A program made the translations under genes and the position numbers. The notes below the pieces were generated by a model, which did not search any database, was not told where the DNA came from, and worked only from the letters and a program-made list of their open reading frames with translations. Source: Protula sp. h YS-2021 (Eukaryota; Annelida; Polychaeta; Sabellida; Serpulidae). Taken from it: a stretch of 64,000 nucleotides of DNA. Location of the stretch: contig OX457028.1 of the NCBI GenBank assembly GCA_949752745.1, positions 494,420-558,419 of the forward strand, in the 5' to 3' direction. Each line of letters starts with the position of its first letter. Positions within the stretch are counted from its first letter, which is position 1. Of the stretch, positions 1 to 9,279 are shown piece after piece.

Positions 1-525
1 GGGTCGGGGTCAGGGTCAGGGTTGGGGTCAGGGTCAGGGTCAGGGTTGGGGTCAGGGTCAGGGTCAGGGTTAGGGTCAGGGTCAGGGGTTAGGGTCATGA
101 TTAGGGTCAAGGTTGTGTCAAGGTTGAGTTGTGTTGGACTTAGAATATTTTTCAAAGGGTTAGGGTCAGGGTCAGGGGTTACGGTCAGGGTCAGGGTTAA
201 GGTCAAGTGTTGGGTCAAGGTTGAGTTGTTTTGGACTTAGAATATTTTTCAAAGGGTTAGGGTCAGGGTCAAGGGTTAAGGTCAGGGTCAGGGTTAAGGT
301 CAAGGGTTGGGTCAAGGTTAAGTTGTGTTGGACTTAGAATATTTTTATAGGGTTGGGTCAGGGGTTAGGTTCAGGGTCAAGGTTGGGGTCAGGGTCGGGG
401 TCAGGGTCAGGGTCAAGGTTAGGGTCAGGGTCAGGGTTAGGGTCAGGGTCAGGGTTGGGGTCAACGTCAGGGTTAGGGTCAAACCCCGGGTTGCATTTTC
501 TTGCGTTTACAGGGCTGCGACCCGA

Positions 526-552
526 GGTTACCTTGGGGTAACCTAGGGTTAC
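526..552. repeat. Nested palindrome in the conserved linker (C version)
   Basis: GGTTACC (526-532) is complementary to GGTAACC (537-543) across a 4 nt loop. GTAACC (538-543) is also complementary to GGTTAC (547-552) across a 3 nt spacer, so the middle arm can pair with either neighbour. The same element is present in every linker in the window. Function is unknown; it could be a cruciform, an RNA hairpin or a protein-binding palindrome. Confidence 0.8.
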
Positions 553-587
553 ACCTGTCAATCAAGAGTTTTTTACTATCATTTCTT

Positions 588-617
588 TGGTACGGGGAGC
601 CATGGTACGGGGAGCCA
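588..617 (+). repeat. 15 bp tandem duplication in linker, C version
   Basis: TGGTACGGGGAGCCA occurs twice in direct succession (588-602 and 603-617), immediately before TGTGCACCC and the CTCTATACCCTAA anchor. A and B units have the same duplication at the same place but with different core words. Confidence 0.9.
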
Positions 618-637
618 TGTGCACCCTTAGCTCTATA

Positions 638-725
638 CCCTAACCCTAACACTAACCCTAACCCTAACCCTAACCCTAACCCTAACCCTAACCCTAACCC
701 TAACCCTAACCCTAACCCTAACCCT
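638..725 (-). repeat. Interstitial telomeric tract (CCCTAA)n, ~88 bp
   Basis: A C-strand telomere repeat with one CACTAA variant near 650. It starts at the CTCTATACCCTAA anchor and ends in CCCTATTTATGGGG, where the next G-rich block begins inside its spacer motif. Confidence 0.95.
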
Positions 726-1490
726 ATTTATGGGGTTGGGTCAGGGGTTAGGGTCAGGGTCAAGGTTGGGGTCAGGGTCAGGGTTAGGGTCAAGGTCAGG
801 GTCGGGGTCAGGGTTAGGGTCAGGGTCAGGGTTGGGGTCAGGGTCAGGGTTGGGGTCAGGGTCAGGGTTAAGGGTTAGGTTAAGGTTGAGTTGTGTTGGA
901 CTTAGAATATATTTATAGGGTTGGGTCAGGGGTTAGGGTCATGTTCAAGGTTGGGGTCGGGGTCAGGGTCAGGTTTAGGGTCAGGGTCGGGGTCAGGGTC
1001 AGGGTTAGGGTCAGGGTCAGGGTCAGGGTTGGGGTCAGGGTCAGGGTTAATGGTTGGGTCAAGGTTGAGTTGTGTTCGACTTAGAATATTTTTATAGGGA
1101 TGGGTCAGGGGTTAGGGTCAGGGTCAAGGTTGGGGTCGGGGTCAGGGTCAGGGTTTGGGTCAGGGTCGGGGTCAGGGTCAGGGTTAGGGTCGGGTTAGGG
1201 TCAGGGTCAGGGTTGGGGTCAGGATCAGGGTTAAGGGTTGGGTCAAAGTTGAGTTGTGTTCGACTTAGAATATTTTTATGGGGTTGGGTCAAGGGTTAGG
1301 GTCAGGGTCAAGGTTAGGTTTAGGGTCAGGGTTAGGGTCAGGATCAGGGTCGGGGTCAGGGTCAGGGTTAGGGTCGGGGTTGGGGTCAGGGTCAGGGTTG
1401 GGGTCAGGGTCAGGGTTAAGGCTTGGGTCAAGGTTGAGTTGTGTTCGACAGGGTTGGGGTGAGGGTCAGGGTTGGGGTCAAGGTCAGTGT
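726..1490 (+). repeat. Divergent G-rich degenerate telomere block
   Basis: GGGTCA-type hexamers are arranged in four sub-blocks separated by TTGGACTTAGAATATATTT or TTCGACTTAGAATATTTTT (near 898, 1078 and 1260), giving sub-repeats of about 180 bp. The TTCGAC variant of the spacer occurs only here. No matching unit is present elsewhere in the window, so this is a distinct older family member. Confidence 0.85.
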
Positions 1491-1696
1491 TAGGGTCTCA
1501 ACCGTGGTTGCATTTTCTTGCGTTTGTAGGGTTGCGACCAGGGGTCACCTTGGGTGACCTATGGTCACTGACCTAATTACTGCTGTCAATCATCGATGAC
1601 GTCATAAGTATGTCAGCCAATCAGAAGTTTTTTACTATCATTTAGATGGACACAGAGCCATATGGACACAGAGCCATGTGCACCCTCATCTCTATA
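1491..1696 (+). repeat. Divergent linker variant
   Basis: It is recognisable as the linker by GGTTGCATTTTCTTGCGTTT, the GTTGCGACC core, CTGTCAATCA, ACTATCATTTAGATGGACAC and the GGACACAGAGCCAT duplication. It differs strongly in the middle (1543-1635), where about 40 extra bases contain TGACGTCA and CCAAT words. The palindrome is changed to GGTCACC (1543-1549), GGTGACC (1553-1559) and GGTCAC (1563-1568), all arms changing together. Confidence 0.85.
1597..1621. promoter_or_regulatory. CRE-like and CCAAT words in divergent linker
   Basis: TGACGTCA (1597-1604), the consensus CRE/ATF palindrome, lies 12 bp before a CCAAT word (1617-1621, in the context CAGCCAATCAGAAG). Both are classic proximal-promoter words in animals and are absent from other linkers here. 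No TATA box or transcript is visible; a chance match is quite possible. Confidence 0.25.
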
Positions 1697-1736
1697 CCCT
1701 AACCCTAACCCTAACCCTAACCCTGACCCTAACCCT
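1697..1736 (-). repeat. Short interstitial telomeric tract, ~40 bp
   Basis: CCCTAA repeats with one CCCTGA variant start at the usual anchor and run straight into an inverted copy of the G-block spacer (CTTTGAAAAATATTCTAAG). Confidence 0.9.
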
Positions 1737-2100
1737 TTGAAAAATATTCTAAGTCCAACACAACTCAACATTGACACAACCTTGACCCTGACCCTAACCC
1801 TAACACTAACCCTAACCCTAACCCTAACCCTTTTTTACAGGCTTGGTTCAGGGTCAGGGTTGGGGTAAGGGTCGGGGTCAGGGTTAAGGGTGGGGTCAGG
1901 GTCGGGGTCAGGGTCAGGGTTGGGGTCAGGGTTAGGGTCGGGGTCAGGGTCAGGGTTAGGGTCAGGGTCAGGGTCAGGGTTGGGGTCAGGGTTAGGGTCG
2001 GGGTCAGGGTCAGGGTTAGGGTCAGGGTTAGGGTCAGGGTCAAGGTTGTGTCAATGTTGAGTTGTGTTGGACTTAGAATATTTTTCAAAGGGTTAGGGTC
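1725..2100. repeat. Large inverted repeat, first copy
   Basis: The left arm (about 1725-1801) is the reverse complement of the right arm (about 2024-2100) with no mismatch that I can see. The left arm is an inverted piece of the G-block, including the spacer motif and TTGTGTCAATGTTGAG. The spacer is about 222 bp, of which 1786-1830 is telomeric. Confidence 0.85.
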
Positions 2101-2642
2101 GGGGTCAAGGGTTAGGGTCAGGGTTAAGGTCAAGGGTTGGGTTAAGGTTGAGTTATTTTGGACTTAGAATATTTTTCAAAGGGTTAGGGTCAGGGTCAAG
2201 GGTTAGGGTCAGGGTTAAGGTCAAGGGTTGGGTTAAGGTTGAGTTATTTTGGACTTAGAATATTTTTCAAAGGGTTAGGGTCAGGGTCAAGAGTTAGGGT
2301 CAGGGTCAGGGTTAAGGTCAAGGGTTGGGTCAAGGTTAAGTTGTGTTGGACTTAGAATATTTTTACAGGGTTGGGTCAGGGTTAGGGTCAGGGTCAAGGT
2401 TGGGGTCAGGGTCGGGGTCAGGGTCAAGGTCAAGGTTGGGGTCAGGGTCAGGGTCAGGGTTGGGGTCAGGGTCACGGTTAGGGTCTAAACCCGGGTTGCA
2501 TTTTCTTGCGTTTAAAGGGTTGCGACCCGGGGTTACCTTGGAGTAACCTAGGGTTACACCTGTCAATCAAGAGTTTTTTTCTATCATTTAGATGGACACA
2601 GAGCCATATGGACACAGAGCCATGTGCACCCTCATCTCTATA
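1831..2642 (+). repeat. Short B-type unit (G-block plus linker)
   Basis: Begins in the B-family spacer (TTTTTTACAGGCTTGG), as at 11629 in a complete B unit, and runs through the B G-block and linker (2490-2640). The G-block carries two 91 bp sub-repeats (GACTTAG at 2161 and 2252). The AT-rich part of a full B unit is missing. Confidence 0.85.
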
Positions 2643-3040
2643 CCCTTGACCCCGACCCTAACCCTTTGAAAAATATTCTAAGTCCAACACAACTCAACAT
2701 TGACACAACCTTGACCCTGACCCTAACCCTAACACTAACCCTAACCCTAACCCTAACCCTTTTTTACAGGCTTGGTTCAGGGTCAGGGTTGGGGTAAGGG
2801 TCGGGGTCAGGGTTAAGGGTGGGGTCAGGGTCGGGGTCAGGGTCAGGGTTGGGGTCAGGGTTAGGGTCGGGGTCAGGGTCAGGGTTAGGGTCAGGGTCAG
2901 GGTCAGGGTTGGGGTCAGGGTTAGGGTCGGGGTCAGGGTCAGGGTTAGGGTCAGGGTTAGGGTCAGGGTCAAGGTTGTGTCAATGTTGAGTTGTGTTGGA
3001 CTTAGAATATTTTTCAAAGGGTTAGGGTCGGGGTCAAGGG
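2643..3040. repeat. Large perfect inverted repeat, second copy
   Basis: The 88 bp arms 2643-2730 and 2953-3040 appear fully complementary, with a 222 bp spacer that contains a short telomeric tract (2721-2760). The block repeats 1714-2111 at a distance of 929 bp, so the inversion was duplicated as part of a unit. Confidence 0.85.
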
Positions 3041-3662
3041 TTAGGGTCAGGGTTAAGGTCAAGGGTTGGGTTAAGGTTGAGTTATTTTGGACTTAGAATA
3101 TTTTTCAAAGGGTTAGGGTCAGGGTCAAGGGTTAGGGTCAGGGTTAAGGTCAAGGGTTGGGTTAAGGTTGAGTTATTTTGGACTTAGAATATTTTTCAAA
3201 GGGTTAGGGTCAGGGTCAAGGGTTAGGGTCAGGGTTAAGGTCAAGGGTTGGGTTAAGGTTGAGTTATTTTGGACTTAGAATATTTTTCAAAGGGTTAGGG
3301 TCAGGGTCAAGAGTTAGGGTCAGGGTCAGGGTTAAGGTCAAGGGTTGGGTCAAGGTTAAGTTGTGTTGGACTTAGAATATTTTTACAGGGTTGGGTCAGG
3401 GTTAGGGTCAGGGTCAAGGTTGGGGTCAGGGTCGGGGTCAGGGTCAAGGTCAAGGTTGGGGTCAGGGTCAGGGTCAGGGTTGGGGTCAGGGTCACGGTTA
3501 GGGTCTAAACCCGGGTTGCATTTTCTTGCGTTTAAAGGGTTGCGACCCGGGGTTACCTTGGAGTAACCTAGGGTTACACCTGTCAATCAAGAGTTTTTTT
3601 CTATCATTTAGATGGACACAGAGCCATATGGACACAGAGCCATGTGCACCCTCATCTCTATA
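2761..3662 (+). repeat. Short B-type unit with three 91 bp sub-repeats
   Basis: Same as 1831-2642 but with a third 91 bp sub-repeat (GACTTAG at 3090, 3181 and 3272). This makes the right-hand offset between the two units 1020 bp, compared with 929 bp on the left. Confidence 0.85.
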
Positions 3663-3763
3663 CCCTAACCCTAACCCTAACCCTAACCCTAACCCTAACC
3701 CTAACCCTAACCCTAACCCTAACACTAACCCTAACCCTAACCCTAACCCTAACCCTAACCCTA
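3663..3763 (-). repeat. Interstitial telomeric tract, ~100 bp
   Basis: (CCCTAA)n with one CACTAA variant near 3721. The left border is the constant anchor; the right border is CCCTATCAAACG, the last bases of an AT-rich segment. Confidence 0.95.
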
Positions 3764-4717
3764 TCAAACGTTTTCTCCACTTTCAGTATGGGTTAGGGAA
3801 TCGGGTTGGGGTATTGGGTTAGGTTATGTGTTAGGCTTAGGGTTGGTTTGGATCAAGGTTGTCTTGTGATTGACTTAGAATATTTTATAAGGCTAGTGTT
3901 GGGTAAGGGTTGGGTTGGGTTTGGTTGGGTTGGGGTTGGGTCAAGGTTGAGTTTTGTTGGACTTAAACTATTTTCCACAGGGTTGGTTCAGGGTCAGGGT
4001 TGGGATAAGGGTCGGGGTCAGGGTCAAGGGTGGGGTCAGGGTCGGGGTCAGGGTCAGGGTTGGGGTCGGGGTCAGGGTTAGGGTCGGGGTCAGGGTCAGG
4101 GTTGGGGTCAGGGTCAGGGTCAGGGTTGGGGTCAGGGTCAGGGTCAGGGTTAGGGTCAGGGTCAGGGGTTAGGGTCATGATTAGGGTCAAGGTTGTGTCA
4201 AGGTTGAGTTGTGTTGGACTTAGAATATTTTTCAAAGGGTTAGGGTCAGGGTCAGGGGTTACGGTCAGGGTCAGGGTTAAGGTCAAGTGTTGGGTCAAGG
4301 TTGAGTTGTTTTGGACTTAGAATATTTTTCAAAGGGTTAGGGTCAGGGTCAAGGGTTAAGGTCAGGGTCAGGGTTAAGGTCAAGGGTTGGGTCAAGGTTA
4401 AGTTGTGTTGGACTTAGAATATTTTTATAGGGTTGGGTCAGGGGTTAGGTTCAGGGTCAAGGTTGGGGTCAGGGTCGGGGTCAGGGTCAGGGTCAAGGTT
4501 AGGGTCAGGGTCAGGGTTAGGGTCAGGGTCAGGGTTGGGGTCAACGTCAGGGTTAGGGTCAAACCCCGGGTTGCATTTTCTTGCGTTTACAGGGCTGCGA
4601 CCCGAGGTTACCTTGGGGTAACCTAGGGTTACACCTGTCAATCAAGAGTTTTTTACTATCATTTCTTTGGTACGGGGAGCCATGGTACGGGGAGCCATGT
4701 GCACCCTTAGCTCTATA
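3764..4717 (+). repeat. C-family unit, copy 1
   Basis: Runs from ATCAAACG and TTTTCTCCACTTTCAG through TATGGGTTAGGGAATCGG (3787) and a G-block to the linker. The next copy lies exactly 1078 bp on. The GACTTAAACTATTTTCC form of one spacer (near 3959) is diagnostic for C. Compared with B, the whole ~1.1 kb AT-rich segment is absent, its place being taken by the telomeric tract. Confidence 0.9.
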
Positions 4718-4841
4718 CCCTAACTAACCACTAACCCTAACACTAACCCTAACCCTAACACTAACCCTAACCCTAACCCTAACCCTAACCCTAACCCTAA
4801 CCCTAACCCTAACCCTAACCCTAACCCTAACCCTAACCCTA
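4718..4841 (-). repeat. Interstitial telomeric tract, irregular, ~124 bp
   Basis: Begins with disordered words (CCCTAACTAACCACTAA) and CACTAA variants near 4741 and 4759, then becomes regular CCCTAA, ending in the same CCCTATCAAACG junction as 3763. Confidence 0.95.
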
Positions 4842-5795
4842 TCAAACGTTTTCTCCACTTTCAGTATGGGTTAGGGAATCGGGTTGGGGTATTGGGTTAG
4901 GTTATGTGTTAGGCTTAGGGTTGGTTTGGATCAAGGTTGTCTTGTGATTGACTTAGAATATTTTATAAGGCTAGTGTTGGGTAAGGGTTGGGTTGGGTTT
5001 GGTTGGGTTGGGGTTGGGTCAAGGTTGAGTTTTGTTGGACTTAAACTATTTTCCACAGGGTTGGTTCAGGGTCAGGGTTGGGATAAGGGTCGGGGTCAGG
5101 GTCAAGGGTGGGGTCAGGGTCGGGGTCAGGGTCAGGGTTGGGGTCGGGGTCAGGGTTAGGGTCGGGGTCAGGGTCAGGGTTGGGGTCAGGGTCAGGGTCA
5201 GGGTTGGGGTCAGGGTCAGGGTCAGGGTTAGGGTCAGGGTCAGGGGTTAGGGTCATGATTAGGGTCAAGGTTGTGTCAAGGTTGAGTTGTGTTGGACTTA
5301 GAATATTTTTCAAAGGGTTAGGGTCAGGGTCAGGGGTTACGGTCAGGGTCAGGGTTAAGGTCAAGTGTTGGGTCAAGGTTGAGTTGTTTTGGACTTAGAA
5401 TATTTTTCAAAGGGTTAGGGTCAGGGTCAAGGGTTAAGGTCAGGGTCAGGGTTAAGGTCAAGGGTTGGGTCAAGGTTAAGTTGTGTTGGACTTAGAATAT
5501 TTTTATAGGGTTGGGTCAGGGGTTAGGTTCAGGGTCAAGGTTGGGGTCAGGGTCGGGGTCAGGGTCAGGGTCAAGGTTAGGGTCAGGGTCAGGGTTAGGG
5601 TCAGGGTCAGGGTTGGGGTCAACGTCAGGGTTAGGGTCAAACCCCGGGTTGCATTTTCTTGCGTTTACAGGGCTGCGACCCGAGGTTACCTTGGGGTAAC
5701 CTAGGGTTACACCTGTCAATCAAGAGTTTTTTACTATCATTTCTTTGGTACGGGGAGCCATGGTACGGGGAGCCATGTGCACCCTTAGCTCTATA
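4842..5795 (+). repeat. C-family unit, copy 2
   Basis: A near-identical tandem neighbour of 3764-4717 (TATGGG at 4865). Only the length and composition of the preceding telomeric tract differ noticeably. Confidence 0.9.
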
Positions 5796-6008
5796 CCCTA
5801 ACCCTAACCCTAACCCTAACCCTAACCCTAACCCTAACCCTAACCCTAACCCTAACACTAACCCTAACCCTAACCCTAACCCTAACCCTAACCCTAACCC
5901 TAACCCTAACCCTAACCCTAACCCTAACCCTAACCCTAACCCTAACCCTAACCCTAACCCTAACCCTAACCCTAACCCTAACCCTAACCCTAACCCTAAC
6001 CCTAACCC
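5796..6008 (-). repeat. Interstitial telomeric tract, ~213 bp
   Basis: About 35 CCCTAA repeats with one CACTAA variant near 5853. The right border CCCGACCCGGGG drops into the middle of an A-type linker. The same junction recurs at 61941. Confidence 0.95.
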
Positions 6009-7254
6009 GACCCGGGGTTATCTTGGGGTAACCTAGGGTTACACCTGTCAATCAAGAGTTTTTTTCTATCATTTCTTTGGTCCACAGAGCCGTGGTCCAC
6101 AGAGCCATGTGCACCCTTAGCTCTATACCCTAACCGTAACCCTACTAACCCTCTACTAAAACTCTACTGACCCTTGGGTTATGGGTTAGGGATAACCTTT
6201 GTTACGAACTAATAGGTAATAAAATGCCAAAATCATCCCTATACCCTAACCTCTTACCCCATAACTCTATACCATAACCCAACCCATAACCCTGACCCTA
6301 ACCCAACCCTAACCCTAATCCCTAACCCAAGTATTTCTCCAGTTATAGAGATTAACTTGGCAGAAACAGCCCAATAACGCATTTTTTTTTGGTAATAACT
6401 TTGTGAAAAATCGTTTATTTTAACAGAAATAGGCAGAAACGTGCGCGTTATAATACTATTGTATTTGTGTTGGAACTTATTTATCAAAAATTTTGACAAA
6501 AAATATTAAAATTTTCACTTATGCAAATAAAATGCAGGTAAGGTGCACAGGTTAAACAACGTCATGCGACAGATATCATGACATGACGACTTTATGAATA
6601 AATAAGAATAAATGTGTTTTGGTAGGAACCCTTAGAGTCAGAAAATTATTTTGGTGAAATTTGAGCCATGAAAGACTAAGGGAAGGGGTCGAAATTTAAA
6701 AAACGGGACTTGGTCCCGAGGTAGCAGACACACCATATTTTTGGGGCATTGTTGACATTAAACTCAATTTTTGTTATGCTTGTCATAGTAGTAGGAGAAT
6801 TATTTTAACAGGGCTACAAACTGCATTCAAGGGCTTTAAAACGATATATAATTTATGACGATACCTTAAAGACTTTTTTAAAAACATTTAAAAAACGCAT
6901 GAAATTTGGGGTAAAATTTGGCCCATTATTTAAAAAAATGTCATTTCTTTATAACTTCTAGATAAAATAGAGACAAAATATTTATGTCACTTAGAGATCA
7001 TTACAACAATATTACGCGGTATAAAGTTTATAAAAATCCATTAAGGGCTTTTGACGATATGGTCAAAAACTTGTCAAATTTTTGAGCATTTTGACATTTT
7101 AACATGAAAATATCAATTTTATTATAACTTCTACACACAATACAGGCATGAAATTTGCACCAATAATAGAATATTTCATGCACTATCAATCCATTTAAAA
7201 TTTGTAGAAAAACATAATGGACTTTTAACGATACTCTCAAAACATTATCAAACG
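6009..7254 (+). repeat. A-family unit, right part (linker to AT-rich end)
   Basis: Starts at the GACCCGGGG of the linker and continues through the degenerate CCCTAA stretch and the AT-rich segment to ATCAAACG (7254). It differs from array copies by a T9 instead of T10 run near 6380. The AT-rich part carries three diverged copies of an AGGGCTTTTRACGATAT word near 6831, 7044 and 7219, suggesting an old sub-repeat of about 175-215 bp. No gene is visible. Confidence 0.9.
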
Positions 7255-9279
7255 TATGGGTTAGGGTATCGGGTTGGGGTATTGGGTTAGGTTATGTGTT
7301 AGGCTTAGGGTTGGATTGGATAAAGGTTGTCTTGTGATTGACTTAGAATATTTTATAAGGCTTGTGTTGGGTAAGGTTTGGGTTGGGTTTGGCTGGGTTG
7401 GGGTTGGGTCAAGGTTGAGTTTTGTTGGACTTAGAATATTTTTGCACAAGGTTGGTTCAGGGTCAGGGTTGGGGTAAGGGTCGGGGTCAGGGTCAAGGGT
7501 GGGGTCAGGGTCGGGATCAGGGTTGGGGTCGGGGTCAGGGTTAGGGTCGGGGTCAGGGTCAGGGTTGGGGTCAGGGTCAGGGTCAGGGTTAGGGTCAGGG
7601 GTAAGGGTCAGGGTTAGGGTCAAGGTTGTGTCAAGGTTGAGTTGTGTTGGACTTAGAATATTTTTCAAAGGGTTAGGGTCAGGGTCAAGGGTTAGGGTCA
7701 GGGTCAGGGTTATGGTCAAGGGTTGGGTCAAGGTTGAGTTGTTTTGGACTTAGAATATTTTTCAAAGGTTTAGGGTCAGGGTCAAGGGTTAGGGTCAGGG
7801 TCAGGGTTGAAGGTCAAGGGTTGGGTCAAGGTTAAGTTGTGTTGGACTTAGAATATTTTTATAGGGTTGGGTCAGGGGTCAGGGTCAGGGTCAAGGTTGG
7901 GGTCAGGGTCGGGGTCAGGGTCGAAGTCAAGGTTGGGGTCAGGGTCAGGCTTAGGGTCAGGGTCAGAGTTGGGGTCAGGGTCAGGGTTAGGGTCAAACCC
8001 TGGGTTGCATTTTCTTGCGTTTATAGGGTTGCGACCCGGGGTTATCTTGGGGTAACCTAGGGTTACACCTGTCAATCAAGAGTTTTTTTCTATCATTTCT
8101 TTGGTCCACAGAGCCGTGGTCCACAGAGCCATGTGCACCCTTAGCTCTATACCCTAACCGTAACCCTACTAACCCTCTACTAAAACTCTACTGACCCTTG
8201 GGTTATGGGTTAGGGATAACCTTTGTTACGAACTAATAGGTAATAAAATGCCAAAATCATCCCTATACCCTAACCTCTTACCCCATAACTCTATACCATA
8301 ACCCAACCCATAACCCTGACCCTAACCCAACCCTAACCCTAATCCCTAACCCAAGTATTTCTCCAGTTATAGAGATTAACTTGGCAGAAACAGCCCAATA
8401 ACGCATTTTTTTTTTGGTAATAACTTTGTGAAAAATCGTTTATTTTAACAGAAATAGGCAGAAACGTGCGCGTTATAATACTATTGTATTTGTGTTGGAA
8501 CTTATTTATCAAAAATTTTGACAAAAAATATTAAAATTTTCACTTATGCAAATAAAATGCAGGTAAGGTGCACAGGTTAAACAACGTCATGCGACAGATA
8601 TCATGACATGACGACTTTATGAATAAATAAGAATAAATGTGTTTTGGTAGGAACCCTTAGAGTCAGAAAATTATTTTGGTGAAATTTGAGCCATGAAAGA
8701 CTAAGGGAAGGGGTCGAAATTTAAAAAACGGGACTTGGTCCCGAGGTAGCAGACACACCATATTTTTGGGGCATTGTTGACATTAAACTCAATTTTTGTT
8801 ATGCTTGTCATAGTAGTAGGAGAATTATTTTAACAGGGCTACAAACTGCATTCAAGGGCTTTAAAACGATATATAATTTATGACGATACCTTAAAGACTT
8901 TTTTAAAAACATTTAAAAAACGCATGAAATTTGGGGTAAAATTTGGCCCATTATTTAAAAAAATGTCATTTCTTTATAACTTCTAGATAAAATAGAGACA
9001 AAATATTTATGTCACTTAGAGATCATTACAACAATATTACGCGGTATAAAGTTTATAAAAATCCATTAAGGGCTTTTGACGATATGGTCAAAAACTTGTC
9101 AAATTTTTGAGCATTTTGACATTTTAACATGAAAATATCAATTTTATTATAACTTCTACACACAATACAGGCATGAAATTTGCACCAATAATAGAATATT
9201 TCATGCACTATCAATCCATTTAAAATTTGTAGAAAAACATAATGGACTTTTAACGATACTCTCAAAACATTATCAAACG
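7255..9279 (+). repeat. A-family unit, complete reference copy (2025 bp)
   Basis: Four parts are visible. G-block (7255-7995) with spacer motifs near 7342, 7429, 7650, 7747 and 7846. Linker (7996-8150). CCCTAA-like but scrambled stretch (8151-8355) that also contains GGGTTATGGGTTAGGG. AT-rich segment (8356-9279) with a perfect 6 bp stem hairpin CGGGACttgGTCCCG (8729-8743). A units lack the 16 bp word TTTTCTCCACTTTCAG found just before TATGGG in B and C. Short reading frames are either hexamer low complexity or 60-70 codon accidents in AT-rich DNA with no recognisable domain. Confidence 0.95.

Larger units (their letters stand above)
1..637 (+). repeat. C-family subtelomeric unit, right part (G-block plus linker)
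   Basis: The window opens inside a G-rich block of GGGTCA/GGGTTA/GGGTTG hexamers with spacer motifs TTGGACTTAGAATATTTTT near 127, 231 and 329. It is followed by the conserved linker (about 480-637). The sequence matches 4081-4717 and 5159-5795 essentially base for base, so this is a third C copy cut by the window edge. Reading frames across it give only low-complexity GSGSG, RVRVR or DPDPN strings in several frames and both strands, the signature of hexamer repeats and not of a gene. Confidence 0.9.

Noticed and set aside
7028..7240. 70-codon minus-strand frame repeated in every A unit (and an 88-codon version in B)
   Set aside because: Although conserved between copies, this follows from array homogenisation. 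It sits in AT-rich DNA with internal sub-repeats, has no recognisable domain, and A and B versions differ in length and ends.
7261..7731. 156-codon minus-strand reading frame (and its copies), rich in DPNPDP and TLTLTP
   Set aside because: It is GGGTCA-type hexamer DNA read in frame; overlapping frames of similar length exist on both strands and none has a domain. The same applies to frames at 3963, 11610, 11597 and similar.
8729..8743. Rho-independent terminator
   Set aside because: The CGGGAC/GTCCCG hairpin lacks a following T-run and the DNA is eukaryotic; it is noted only as a hairpin in A units.
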